From Platerodrilus igneus (lineage: Eukaryota > Arthropoda > Insecta > Coleoptera > Lycidae): a stretch of 64,000 nt of DNA. Of this stretch, positions 45,456 through 58,290 are shown one piece after another (position 1 is the stretch's first letter; the number at the start of each line of letters is the position of its first letter). Where the stretch lies: positions 1,178,001 through 1,242,000 of the forward strand of contig JARFIW010000884.1 in NCBI GenBank assembly GCA_036346225.1. Reading direction: 5' to 3'. Under the pieces are notes generated by a model, which did not search any database, was not told the DNA's origin, and saw nothing but the letters and a program-made list of their open reading frames with translations. The translations under genes were made by a program, and so were the position numbers.

Positions 45456-46699
45456 TTTATGTTTTCTTACGCGCGTGTAATTGGAATCCAAAAGATTACA
45501 TTTAGTTCATAACCTTCTACAACATACAGCTGGCGCAAGGAGCTACTGAGGACTCCAGAACTCTTCCTCTTTCTGAAAGGTTCGCTTTCTTCAGTATTTC
45601 GTAAGTAATTCATGTAATGAAAATAAATAGACAAATAACCGATTACCCACTATAACCCACAATTACCCACTTAACTCTTTCTAAAATAACCAACAATTAA
45701 ATTTTCGTTCACTATGCTTGAACTACTTTCGTAATACCGGACAAAATTATTTGTCATCATTTGTCGCAATTTATGTAATACATGTCACATTAGACATTAA
45801 TCAGGTCCATCAATCTCAAGAGATGCGATAATTGGCTTTTCAGACGTTCTTGTTAGTAAGCAATCCTGCACAACTTAAAGAACGAGGTTTAATACAACGT
45901 AAACTTTCATTTACAAAGCTATCTAATATATCTATCTGCAAAGAAAATATTTGTGGCTTCTTAGATGTTGTTGATAAATGTCTAGCGTAGAAAATATTAC
46001 AAACAAAAACAAGATCAGATCGGCAATGTGTTTCAAGTTTGTAAACAAAGCCATTTAAAGTCGAAGTGAAAGTTTTTCCTCGTTCTATATATAAAGTAGC
46101 TTTACAAAATCAATATCTAATGTTTACAAAGTAGCAGTAAAAATGGTGATCATGGCACAGTTTTTATCAATATTTGCTTGCCGTAATAAATAGGAGAGGA
46201 CAATGTTCAGATTTTTATGTCGACAACACTCGGTAACAGTTTTTGAGTATGGTTGTAGAATACAACATAAACACAGGCAAAGAAATTACCAAAAAGCGAA
46301 CGGTAATTATATTACATGATAACCATTAAACATTATTTTCTTTCACCCTTCAAATTTCTAAGTTAACAAGATTCAGCTTTCTCCTTTGTGTTTCCTTTTA
46401 TACTCCTAGTTATGTTAATAAATTTCTTGGCTGCTTCATTCATTTTATACGTTTAATAACAAAAGTGTGCTCCTGTTATTTGAAGGTGGCAATGTTTGCA
46501 TCAAAATCATTCAAGATTGCCAATTTGGCAGCCATTTTTTGCCGTAAGAATGGTTCATATTCATAGTAATTGAACGCATAATTTGACAACCAACACCTCA
46601 AATTTCCAACTACAAATAAGATTTTATTCAATATTACTTTTTTTCAGGAGTCTTCAAAATGCTATACCATTATTGGCTACTCATTTTGCATGGTTTTGT
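45456..46699. other. No recognised gene
   Basis: AT-rich sequence before the diverged 2-kb repeat, with no motif recognised on either strand. Confidence 0.5.
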
Positions 46700-48650
46700 A
46701 CAAAGTAAAATGAGCGTTACCTAGATTTCCCTTGAAGGGTCGGGGACCCAGTGACAATTTAAGGGTGTTTCGGTTAACTGCAGTAATGTGGGAGTAGGGG
46801 CCTGTGGAAGAAAATAGAAAAAGTTGAAAAAAATTACGGCACAATATTTACTTACCCTACAAGGTTGTTCAACTGTCATGATTAGGTGCGCCAAACCGTC
46901 TGTTACAGCAATCTTTTCGATATCAACAGAAGACGGTTATTCTGCATGGGTTTTCTTTGCATCGATTTCCTAAATTTTGCCACATTGTGCTTTATCTTTT
47001 CCTACAATTCCGTAAAAACACTCATATAATTTGTTATAATTACATAAAATTGTAAAATAAAATGCCTTTTCCAAATACGATTCCGTCACCCAGGTTACTG
47101 GATATCCTATTACAATGACTTAATTTTTATCCTAGTTCGCAATAAATGTAAATAAAATTCAACCTTTACTTAATCTATTAACATTAAATAATAGCAAGAT
47201 AGATACAAATATATTTTAAAAATCCAGTTTCTTAACATCACTTAGTCAGGTATTACTAAAAAAATTCTAAAAATTTCATTAAATTATATCCGTCAATAAT
47301 ACTATCACTCAAAATTTTCCAGTTTGTTATATTAAATCACATTACTTTATAAATTTCAATTTGGAAATGCCTTTAATAACAAACAGAAAACAGTTAGATA
47401 CCAACTTGGCCGCGTGTCATTTCATTGTCCATTCAAAATACTAATACTTGATGTTTCAACTTACACTAAATTATACTAATAAAATTTACATATAAATTTC
47501 CATACGTACATATTTCTTAATGTTTTAAAATTTTTCAAAATATTCCAATTCCTTGCACGGTAATATCATGCTAATTCATCGTTCAACCAAATAAGTAAAC
47601 TTTCGCGTTTGCTTTATTTCCTAACACACGAAAACCAAACCATTTATAATTAAAATTCAGATATGCATTAATAAAAGTAACATATAAGCTCATAACATTA
47701 CTCACTGTTTGAATTCCAATCCTTAAAACTTTTAGGTCTAGAGACCGCCAGCATGTAAATTTTTCGTTTTTAGCTAACACATCTTTCGTACTAACTAACT
47801 CGTCTTCCTTAACGCAACGTAACACAAAATTCCAAATTAGTGAAGGGATGAACTCTCCATGTCCATAACTCCTTTAACCGGTCGTAATGACGATAATTCC
47901 ACAAACATGTGCAAGTCTAAGGTTAAGAGAAAATAAGTCGCACTCGTGTTTTTCCCTGTCCGAAATCTTTCAACTTTCAACTTCCGCCCCCACTACCCGC
48001 CAATATTATTATATTTGAACAATTTCTAATTATCTGCTTTCCACTGTCTAACGTTCATCCTTTCCCTATTCTGTCTTACGTTCAGGGCGGGTTATTTCAT
48101 TGTATTACATTCCTATTGTATGTGAATCAAGCATGATGTCATGTGGTTTACTTAAGTTAGCGTCACAAGTAAATGGCTTCAGCAATGTTAATGAATACAT
48201 TGTATTGTATGAAATGTTGAAATTATCTGCAACCTGATATTCGCGAATTTTCCTACCAAAGCGTCTGTGTTTTATGTAATTACGACATTGTATAAATATA
48301 TTTCTGATATCATCTGGAGTTTACTTGGCACTGCAAGTATATAGTAATTATTCAATTTCATATTACTAAAAAATGTAAAAGCACTTTTATATTTTAGATG
48401 ATTATGATATGGCACTCTCCTATTGATAATTCCTCGGTTATTCTTCATTTTAAAAACTTTCTTAAAATGGCACGACTTCGCTATAAAAGTTTTCTGTTAT
48501 AAATATTTTGTTTATCCTTTTGTAGTTCAAAATGATGTATGCACCTAACTTCCGTTCCAATATGTATTTAACCAAAATTAAACGTGGCTTTTATGTTTTA
48601 TAAGTTTACGATTTTAATAGAACTAAAATTTTGATTAAAATACCTTATTT
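46700..48650 (+). repeat. Diverged 2-kb direct repeat, copy A
   Basis: Aligns by eye, in the same orientation and order, to 52740-54700. Anchors are GTTAACTGCAGTAATGTGGG with GCTAACTGCAGTGGTGCAGG, GAAGACGGTTATTCTGCAT with GAAGACGGTTATTCCGCAT, and AAATTGTAAAATAAAATGCC with AAATTGTAAAATAAAACGC. CGATTCCGTCACCCAGGTTA pairs with CGATTCCATCACCTGGGTAG. The copies differ substantially and both lack a shared open frame, so this is an old dispersed repeat family. Confidence 0.7.
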
Positions 48651-49801
48651 AAAAAACACTACCATTCATGAAATTTGAGTTATACATAGGATATCGATAT
48701 TAATTTTCCTCTTTTTGCATTCGGTATTTGTTTAACTTAACGCCGATGCATTACAATACCTAGAAAATTAAAATTATAACAGTATAATTTATACCTGAGA
48801 ATTTTGTTCAGCGAGTTTCATGTTATTAAGATGATTGGGCGTTTCAGTGAAAATAATCAATTCTTAACTTACTTATGATATATTAACGCAAAAATGCCGC
48901 AATCATATTCCAGGATGACATCTTTTGTCAGATCTTTGCTTAATATAATTATCACCTCACTTAATTTTAAATTTATATTTTTTTCTGCTACTCAATATGC
49001 TTTTCTAAAGGTATATCGTTTAGAGTGTGAAATATTAGGTATGCGAGATTTAGGAAGTCGAGGTAATGTCCTTTGTAATAGTATCTTAATCCAGTCTCTT
49101 GGAGTAGTGTTTTTGGAGGTGCCGATTACAAGCTTGAAGTTTTCCATCAAACTTTTTTTAAATTTAAGTTGTAACCAAAAAATATGAAAAAGTGTTCAGG
49201 TTTTTCCTTGTAGCTCAAAAAATATCAACTTTCGGTAAAACATCATTCTATATCAAAATAATCTTCACCTAATTTCATATAGTTCATGTTTGTTTTATTT
49301 TTTTCTCCACGCGTGCCGCTTAGGCGCAACAGCTAGTTGAACTTTAACGAATTTTTGGACTTACCTGTTTGTGCGGCTCGAACAACAAGATACCAACCTG
49401 CCTGCATGCATTAGAATTATGTCTTATTAACAAATTTCTGCTTAGTTAATAAACCTTTTCTGTCGTAAAATTCTTTGTGCAAAAAAAGATAATATTCATT
49501 TCAAACCGTACAAATCATAACAATCAAGTAATTAATAATAATGCAAACTTATTAGAAACGTACATGAATACCATTGACATTAATACAGTAGTATTTCACT
49601 TACCCGTATAGAGGGCGTAATCGGTGCCGTATGAATTTACAGACACTATTATTTAAAACATTTACAAAATGAGCACGAGTTAATTACACTGAGTGAGTTT
49701 ACCTTTTGTCCATCCAAGTATTTAAGTTAAAATATTACTGAATCCTTGTATTTCAGCCTCTGCTACACTGGAATATTAGTACATATTGTTTTTTTCTTTA
49801 G
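48651..49801. other. No recognised gene
   Basis: AT-rich. The open frame at 48894-49187 shows no family motif. Confidence 0.5.
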
Positions 49802-49894
49802 TTCTACAGATCGTTGAGGTTCCAGTGACCTCACCAAACCAGATTATAGTGAAATTCGTTGTTTACCCACAACATACAAGAACAAACAGGCACG
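49802..49894 (+). CDS. Candidate internal exon of a host gene
   Basis: A pyrimidine tract (TTGTTTTTTTCTTTAG) ends at 49801. The next 93 bases are open in one frame (LQIVEVPVTSPNQIIVKFVV, then YPQHTRTNRH) and are followed by the donor GTAAGG at 49895. The length is a multiple of three, so splicing it in would keep frame. Base composition is richer in GC than its surroundings. No family or neighbouring exon was recognised, and exon-like arrangements arise by chance in long non-coding DNA. Confidence 0.3.
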
Positions 49895-52114
49895 GTAAGG
49901 AATAGTGATATTAAATACACAATAAATTTTACTGCATTAGGAAGCATTACTTCTCACTCGTTTTTCAGATACGCAGTGACGTGCAGAATGGTCTCATGGC
50001 TGCGTTCTTTTTCTTAAATGTCCACCACTCCATGTATGTATCACCTTCTCATTGGTCTAAACAATAACGTATATTTATTTCGAAGTATGAGTAAACGTCT
50101 ACAAAATACATAATAATAAATTCTTCCAAAACATACCTGGGAACACAAAACCGCATTTATAGGGCGTCATAACCTACTTAATTATACCAAAAAGTATCTT
50201 ACGGTTATTTATCAACTAGAAGCTTGCGACGCCAATGTAGCGTAACAAACTACAATCAGCAATATAATCATAGTACCGATATACGTTAACGAATCGATTC
50301 ATTGAATTTTGGTTGCTTTGAGGTTTATGGTCTAATATTAAATGGTGTAATATCTTTCGGAGTATCATCTTTTACATCCAAAGATAACGAGGTTTCAAGC
50401 AAAATATCACTACTATCATCTTCGTCACTATCATCAGCTGACGAGTGCATATTATTACAGATGTCCTAAGGATAAAGGCGCTTGTACTTGTACGATATTT
50501 TTTGCGCAAGATAAAATCAAGTGCATTTGTAACATACTGTTTTAATACGCTCTGATTAGTTCTATGATTTCTAAAAATAGTTATTTTCTAGTTTAATTTT
50601 AGCATTCTAATTATTAGAATGAAGGTCTGGTAGCATAAATATGTCTGTAATTGTAACGGTTGCAAGACTACCCAAGTAGCGTTCTAGCGAAGTTTCCAGG
50701 AAGATCTAATCCAAGAGCTAATCAATTTTTCTAAAGGCACTTTACTTCAAAGGCACTACACATGTCAGATTAGTTGCTATCTATGATTAGATGTCAATCA
50801 TGTTTTAGGATCCTATTTATGTCAGGGTGGTCGGAAGCAATTTTTCAATTAGCGGAGTACTCAACTAAAATTAGTTCCGAGATCTACTTGTGTGGCTATC
50901 TTAGGGCAATTGGCAGTTTAATTAATCTTAAAGATTTACGACCGGCGTATCCTAAGCCGAGTATGAGAGCCAAGAAAGGGGTTATTTTTCAATTAACTTA
51001 AATGTATATAAGGATGCCAGCCGGTGGTAATCGGGGTTGTTTATTTCCAGACGCGTTAGAGCCTAAAGCTCGCGGACTTGCAAGATTGAGTAAGTGTTTT
51101 ATTTCTCTGAATTCAAGTGCGTGCCGTTATGTTCAAAGTTAGTTTATTTCTCTGAGTAAGTAATTATTATATATGGTATTACTATGAACTCAAGGCTATG
51201 TTATGCATCATAAGTCATTTATTTGTTTAAATACAATATCTGTCGACTTTCATAGCATACAACTTCGGGTTAAAGCCCCGTTCCAGTAATTTAATCCCGT
51301 TAGGTTATTGTTAAAGACCGCATCTTTTGAAGGGTTTCTTATTTTATTGTGTTTCGACGTTGTCTAAGGCTTGTAATAACTAAGCCACGAATTCCGTTAC
51401 TGTACTATTTGACCCGTGTGAAGGTCATATTTTTCCTGTTATTGATGACCCCGTGATTAAAGGAAGGTCGTTTCAGTATGCAAGTTAAGTAGACTACGGT
51501 AGCGTTAATTAATTATATGTATTGGGGTGTTTGCACCCAGAACTGTTGTTAATATTCATAAAATAAGGACTTTAGAATTGTTTAGTTAAGTTGTGTTTGT
51601 GCTAGCCGGAGACTTTATAAGATCTGCCCCTGTGAAGTGAAGTATTTTCTGTCCTGCAATCTTGGTTCATCGCCACGAACAAAGTGCGACGAGAGCTATT
51701 ACCGCGATCGGTCCATGGGCCGTTTAATTCCCATGGTGGCGCCCTATTGTAAATAATGTTAATTACTGTATAATTTTGTATGCATATGTAATTAGGTTAA
51801 GTTAGTTAGTAGCCCATTTAATAAAACAATTGGAATTTTGTCTTAGTGTGTTGTTGTTTAATGAACCTCCCCTTCTCACCGACTGCAGCAGCTTGCGAGG
51901 CAATGTTCCGAAACGTGAGGGTACTATAGTGTTAGAGGTCCTTCCCATTTATTATTTATTGTTAATTGGATACCCTCACGCGGTAGGTAAATATTCAAAT
52001 TACACATTGTCTATGGGATTATGACAGAATGGAGTCCAGTGTTTGTTCTTTTGCATCCCCAGTATTTAAACTTTTTTTCAGTATCAGGTCAGGGTTTTAA
52101 CCAATGGTAAACTT
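49895..52114. other. No recognised gene; possible promoter or LTR-like stretch
   Basis: Mostly AT-rich. A GC-richer stretch from about 50760 to 51970 has TATATAAGG near 51004 and a donor-like GAGTAAGTG near 51088. It also has TGGCGCCC near 51738 and AATAAAA near 51820, an order that could belong to a solo LTR or a host promoter. No target duplication or matching second LTR was found. Confidence 0.25.
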
Positions 52115-52375
52115 TTAAGGAATATTGGTGGGCAGCTGATTCGATTGGAGATCGTTTCTAATCTTGTCGAATGTTAGTGTAGCATTTATAAGGACGTTAT
52201 TCAGCGATAATGTATTCGATTTGGATATTACGTAGTCATACAACGTCACACGACAACGGCTCCCTGCATCCACAACAGCTTCAGGGGTTGAGTTTCCAAA
52301 AATTTTAATTACTTTGTGGGAAGCACGAGCATGTTTCAAAGTTTGAATAAACTTTACTTTGCCATTACTAAATAG
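52115..52375 (-). pseudogene. Fragment of an insect transposon-associated protein of unknown function
   Basis: An open stretch reads ALFSNGKVKFIQTLKHARAS, then GNSTPEAVVDAGSRCRVTLY, then LNNVLINATLTF, ending NQLPTNIP. The pattern (A/E)AG.RC..(A/T)LY...LN.....F..K.....LP.T is that of a C-terminal domain seen in large numbers of uncharacterised insect proteins. It lacks the conserved continuation after the LP.T motif and has no proper start, so it is a fragment. Confidence 0.4.
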
Positions 52376-52739
52376 AGCTTATGTGGTGTCATATTCGATC
52401 AGTGCAGGTATAATTAGAACGGCGTTTGTTTTTCTCTAGTAGCGTGAGAACGGAATATCTGTTGTACGTTTATTCATTTCCATCGTTTTAAGAAATACAC
52501 GTGAATGATGCAGATTTTTAACAAGATGAGGTGTAAAATGGACATCTGTAGATATAGCAACCACAGTGATGGCCACTTCCAGTTGCTCTGAGAAAGGACA
52601 TTAAGAACTGTAGTCATCCTTACCTTATAACAACAAGTTACCAATTTGGGCCATGACTATATTCAAGAATCTCTATTGCTTTGGGATACAGCGGCTAGTC
52701 AAAAGCTGCAAAGCAGGTTTTCTATTCTAACAATTTTTT

Positions 52740-54700
52740 CGGGTAAAATAAGCATTAAGCGACTTAATTTAGATTTGGCCTTAAGGATCGAGGATCCCGC
52801 AACAATATAAGGATGCGTCCGCTAACTGCAGTGGTGCAGGAGCGGGTTTCTATGGAAGAATTATAAAGGAACATAAAGAAATTTGAAATAAGAAAAATAA
52901 AGACAAAATAAATAAATAAACGGGCTGAAATACAAAAAATACGTTACACTATCACTTACCTTGAAAGGTTTTTTCACTGCCAAAATTGAGGGGCGCCAAA
53001 TCGTTTGTCAGAGCAATTCCTCCGGTAACTTTATACGGAAGACGGTTATTCCGCATATATTTCCCTTGCTCGGGTATCTTGAATTTGGCCAAGTTATATT
53101 TTCTCTAAAATACCTTCAAAACATTTATTAATTTTGCCATAATTAAATAAAATTGTAAAATAAAACGCTTTCCAAGTACGATTCCATCACCTGGGTAGCT
53201 GGATATCTCTTTATTTACTCAAGTTTTAAATAAATTCAAATAAGATTCAACCTAAACTTAAGCTCTATCAACATAAAATACTTTCAATATAAATACAAAT
53301 TATTTTCCGTAAACTCAATTTCTTAACCTGACTCTGGTCAGGCATTGCCAAAAGAAGAAAATCCTAAAAGACCTTAAACCTAATCCTCCAATAAAACTAT
53401 TCATCACTTCGCATTTTTCCTATTTTCAATATTTAATTGCATGACATATATAAATCCCAATTAGTGGAAATGCCTTTACTAGTAACAAAAAAGAAACCGT
53501 TAAATTTCAGCTTTTTGTTAATTCATTTCAATGTTCATTCCAAACTACTAAATTTTTTTTATACCTCAACTAATACTAAATTTCACCAATAAAATATTCA
53601 TTTTAAAATCAATATACACTATTCTGTCGCTAACTTGTCCAACCACATAAACATTTTTGCCTTGATTAATTTTTTATAACATAAATAACAACCAATAGAC
53701 ATTTTTAGTTCATAAATGCATAATTGATAATTCTAAACATAAAAGCTTATTCTACTCACTGTTTAATTTCATATTATCCACGAATACCAATGTTTTTGTT
53801 GCAACTATATCTTAAATTATCCAAAAACAAACGGAAAACTCCCTTCTCCTAACAGGCCAAAAAGTTGCCAATTTAATGGAGGGGTGATTTACAAAGTTCT
53901 AACCCCTTTTTCCAACTGGTCATCAACATTATATCCGCCCCCACTCGTTTGCACAACTACTCTGCATCTACAGGTATATTTCAATTTTTTGTCGATCGCC
54001 ACTAATTTCCCTGCGGGAATGCAATCAAATTCTTCTTGGAGATCTGTACTTCTAACTTCACTATTAATTTAACATTATATCAACAACCAACTCCGCGGTT
54101 TCATCTGTCTTATTTCATTTTCGTATAACTACATCTCGATGTTGACGTATTACTCACGATTAATTGAATATTTGTTCTCTGTTCTATCATATTTTTCCCT
54201 ACTGTATCTTACGTTCGGTCCGGTGATTTTTATCGTAGTTTTCGTATTACGTTTATGAAATGAAACTCGAGAAAGTACTTGTGTTGCATGTGATTTGCTT
54301 GGGTTGACATTTATTTCCTTCTGTCCAGCAATATAAACGAATACATTGTAATGTATTGTATGAAATGATTTAACTGATATCTCCAATCTAATATCCGTGA
54401 ATTTCTCTTCAGTGTCTATGTTCTTATATTGTATTAAAATATGTCTGGGGCTTTCTGTATGGTAATTGCAACTATGTATATTGAAACTATGTAACATTGC
54501 ATTTGACCTATTTAACTAAAATTTCTAAAAGACGTGGTATTTGACATGCATATTAATGATTTCACTGTTATTTACTTAATAATTCTAAAGCGTTCTTAAA
54601 AACAATGACATTATTCCACTATGAAAATTTACGGTTATAATTGTTTGGTTTACATTTTTGTGGTTTAAGTTGAATTACAATAGCATTTAACGGAGTTAAA
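52740..54700 (+). repeat. Diverged 2-kb direct repeat, copy B
   Basis: Partner of 46700-48650. Shared landmarks continue across the whole length, for example TGGAAATGCCTTTA(A/C)TA near 53466 and the stretch TGTATTGTATGAAATG near 54351 (48211 in copy A). The minus-strand open frame 54150-54497 is not preserved in copy A and is probably not a gene. Confidence 0.7.
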
Positions 54701-54818
54701 TAGATTATTTTTTTGTGGTTTTTATGTTTATGATTTGAGTAAAACTACCCATTTTACTGCAATGTCTCGATTACTGTATACTACTATTTATGATATCAAA
54801 ATGTACGGTGTTATCAAC

Positions 54819-55031
54819 ATGAAGTTTCATTTTAGACTAGTTTTGCTTGCCCATTTGATTTTTATATCTAGCGTAACCCTCCCGTGTTACGCACTTTACT
54901 TTTTTGTACGAAATCCAACAACAAAGTATAGACAGTGTCAGTCACCAGGAGAAGTATTAACGAAAAGCAGGCATGTTTATCCGATTTACCATAGATACGC
55001 AGGGAGCCTGATACCGAAGGGTAACTGGTAA
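54819..55031 (+). CDS. Small open frame with signal-peptide-like start
   Basis: Seventy codons start MKFHFRLVLLAHLIFISSVT, a basic residue then a hydrophobic core ending in a possible cleavage site (LPCYA). The tail is polar and basic, with KYRQCQSPGEVLTKSRHVYP and a GSLIPKGNW end. If real it would be a secreted small protein. No family was recognised, and hydrophobic open frames are common by chance in T-rich DNA. Confidence 0.15.
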   Translation: MKFHFRLVLLAHLIFISSVTLPCYALYFFVRNPTTKYRQCQSPGEVLTKSRHVYPIYHRYAGSLIPKGNW

Positions 55032-55389
55032 TTTTTGAACATGAAAGCATTCCATCATAAATAGGGATCCTTCTAACTATCTTCTTATTTAACTATATCA
55101 GACTTACAGTCCAAAACTCCTAACAGATATTACTTAATGGTTTGCGACACGTTTTAATCTGGAAAAGTTGCTGCTTTTGAACAAACACTAAGAACCACCT
55201 ATTATTATATGTGTAGGTTTTTATCCGTTTAAAATCTGTGTATTAAAGTCTGCAATGTTGTATTCTAGAATGAAGCTTGTTATGTATTTTATAAGGAATA
55301 TCTAAAAACTTTTTATTTTTGCTTCTGAATATGTTTTTCACTCGACCAGTAAATATGTTTTTGTAGAAAAAGGTAAATGATAATTTGAC

Positions 55390-55660
55390 AATTTGACGAC
55401 GATATTATTACAATGACGTCCAATAATCGAGAAATGAAATGAAACGAACAATGTATTAGTTGACAGCCACAAGGGTGAACATAAAGAACTCACATAAAGT
55501 AAACCAAAGGAATGATTGGATTGTGATATAGAAGGTTCTTGTATTATGTAGAAGCTTCCTAATTTGATAAATAAACCGCACGACCCAGCAGGGGGTTTGC
55601 TTCAGTTTAAAATGTGCAAGTAATATGAATAAATAGATTTGTTAATATAAATACACCACA
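55390..55660 (+). repeat. Diverged short repeat, copy 1 of 2
   Basis: Matches 59510-59790 by eye: CGAACAATGT, then GACAGCCACAAGGGT (GACAGCTGCAAGGGT in the partner), GAAGCTT, ATAAACCG and TTTGCTTCAGTTT in the same order. Confidence 0.55.
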
Positions 55661-55675
55661 CTGTTTATATCAATT

Positions 55676-58290
55676 AGGATATAAAACCATATATGCAAAA
55701 ATATAAGGGACGCGCAAGGAAACGTCATTATAGGAAATGTAGAGAAAGTGGTTAGATGGCATGAATATATAGGGGGATTTATATGCAGGACAGGAACTAA
55801 CAGCATTAGAACAGGCATAGGACATTGTAAAGGATGACTTGGGATATCCTATACTTAGAGATAAGTTTGAATTAGCGTTAAGGGTCTGAAAAATGGTAAG
55901 GCGCCGGGTACAGAAACGCTAAAAACCGCTGGACAAGCAGCAACAGAACGTCTTTTCCAACTTGTAAGTTATATGTACGAGTCAGACGAGATACCCAAAG
56001 ATTTTAAACGTAACATCATAATCACTATACCAAAAAAGAAGGGCGCTGATAGATGTGAAAATTTTCGAACAATAAGTTTGACAGCACACGTGTCAAAAAT
56101 ATTAACTAGAATTGTACAAAGACGAATGGAAAAACGAACTGAAGAAGAACTAGGAGAAGATCAATTTGGGTTTAGGCGAAACAGGGGAACACGGGAGGCT
56201 ATTTTAGCTCTGAGGGTGATAATGGAAAACACAATAGAAAAAGGGGAAAGAGTGTATATAGAGTTTGTAGATATGGAAAAAGCATTCAACAATGTAAAAT
56301 GGAAAAGAATGTTCGAAATACTCAAAAAGATTGGAATAAGTTTTAGGGATAGATGGATAGTACATAGCTTATACAAAGAGCAAACAGCGGTAATAGAATT
56401 AGAGCAGGAACGTAGAGAAGTAAATATTAGGAAAGGAGTGTGGCAGGAATGTGCCCTATCCGCATTAATTTTTTTACTTGAATGAATACTGTGAAATGCA
56501 AGAAGACATTTGGAATTATAACGCAGGCACAAAAGATTGATATGGTTAGATTTGCAGATGATGTAGCGGTACTAGCATCTAGCAAGGATGAGTTAGAAGC
56601 TGCTCTTAATGAAATGGAAACAAAGCTAACAGAGAGATACGATATGAAAATTAACAAAAATAAAAATAAAGTATTGGTATGCAAAGGAGGGGAAAATAAA
56701 TCAAAAACAAGAATACAGGTAGGTAACGTGAACTTACAAGAGGTTAAGGATTTCTGCTACTTAGGAAACCAAACAACGCAATATGGGAAGATCGCAAAAT
56801 ATATAAAATATAAATATAAAATATAAAATATATAAAACATACGCACAAGGTCGTGCTACATTTAACAGGAGAAAGCAACTACTGTGTTCAAAGACAACAA
56901 ATAGAAGCAAGGCAAAAATTGCTTAAAACATGTGTGGCGCACAGCACTGTTTGGCTGCGAAATCTGGACAGCAGGAGAGGCGAACAGGAAAAAGCCTTTG
57001 AAATTTGGTGCTACGGACGCGTGATGAATCATGATTATACAAAGTAAAGAACATAGAGGTACTAGAAATGGTAGGCGAAGAAAGAAATATGTGGAAAACA
57101 GTAAAAAATAGGAGAGGTAGGATGATAGCCACATACTAAGGCATGAGGGAATAGTGTAGAATTTACTAGAAGCAGAGATAGGAAAAAGAGAAGTAGAGGT
57201 AGACCTAGGTTAGGCTATTGCACACAAATAGTGCTGTGCTGTGGAAATTTCTAGGAAATGTGCAGGCTAGTTCAGAATAGAAATCAATGGAGGTACGCGT
57301 CCAACCAGTTCCAAGATCGAAAACTTAACAACGGAAAAAATAGTTCTTTTAATTCTGATAATTAATAGAAACAACAACAAGTGTTGGTTTTGAAATATTT
57401 TCAACTAATGTTGATTGTGCAAAAGGATATATTGGAAAACTATTAATTTAGCAAATGTTCAAGTGCGGCGAGATCTTGGTAGCCGCATACTGCTTAACCC
57501 CCTTCACATACCTTACTTGTGATTTTCCAATGCTCCACCCCGAAGGTACTACATTGGTCAGGAAGCCAGTTTTTTTTATTTGAAAAATTTTTGAATTTTG
57601 CCGAACCCTTGCTGTTCTAAGCAAGGTAGGGTTCTTTAACGTGCGTGACAACACACACACACACCGGACCTCCATTTTACCTCTCATCCGAACGAGAGCG
57701 TACTTTTGTGAAAAATACTCGCCTAACATTTTTCAAGCGGACCGTGTTGGGATTCGAACCCGGACCTTGGGCGACCCTTCACATACCACTAAGTGTCGGG
57801 GAAATAGGGTTTTAATTTGTAAATCATAGAAGTGGAACCGAACTGCATCTAAAAAGAAACAGCAGCGACTATGTTCGAAGACAAAAAACATAGAAACAAG
57901 GAGAAAATTGTTGAAAACATATGTGTGGAGCACACCATAAATACGGGAGAAGCTGACAGAAAAACAGTAGAAGCATTTTGGAATATTGTGCTTTAGTTGT
58001 ATTAGGATGATAGCATGGACAGACAAAATTAATAACAAAGAGGTTAGAGAAATAGTAGGGGAATAAAGATATCTGTAGAAAACAAAAAAAATAGGAGAAA
58101 TAGAAGGGCAGGATACGTTTTAGTCATTTTTGGGGAATAGTGCGGGATATATTACAAGCAGAGATAGGAAAAAAAGAGTTAAAGGTAGACCTAGTTCAGA
58201 CTATTGCACGCAGATAGAGAAAGATACAGACTGGAAATATCAGGGAAATTTATAGGTTAGCTCAGGACTGAGGACCTAATGATGATGGAC
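55676..58290 (+). mobile_element. 5'-truncated RTE-type LINE copy with composite 3' region
   Basis: Starts within the linker before the reverse transcriptase. RT blocks follow: LGEDQFGFRRNRGTREAILA near 56150, YIEFVDMEKAFNNVKW near 56255 and VRFADDVAVLASSKDELEAA near 56545, the YADD-like catalytic box. The C-terminal block runs to about 57310 in broken frames. A tail (57310-57500), interrupted by a SINE, leads into the second degenerate C-terminal copy (57790-58290), which ends GACCTAATGATGATG. Frameshifts occur near 55890, 56480 and 56800, among other places. The 170-codon frame 55973-56485 is the longest intact part. Confidence 0.85.
57513..57774 (-). mobile_element. tRNA-derived SINE, copy 3, with target duplication
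   Basis: Identical 13-bp duplications CCCTTCACATACC at 57500-57512 and 57775-57787 bound the insertion, direct proof of SINE movement into the LINE tail. The body matches copies 1 and 2. The head keeps the B box (GGTTCGAATCC inverted near 57749) but has lost the A box, so the copy is 5'-truncated. Confidence 0.9.

Noticed and set aside
50760..51970. Solo LTR with TATA box, TGGCGCCC and AATAAAA
   Set aside because: No matching LTR, no target duplication and unclear TG...CA ends; kept only as a remark in the region entry.
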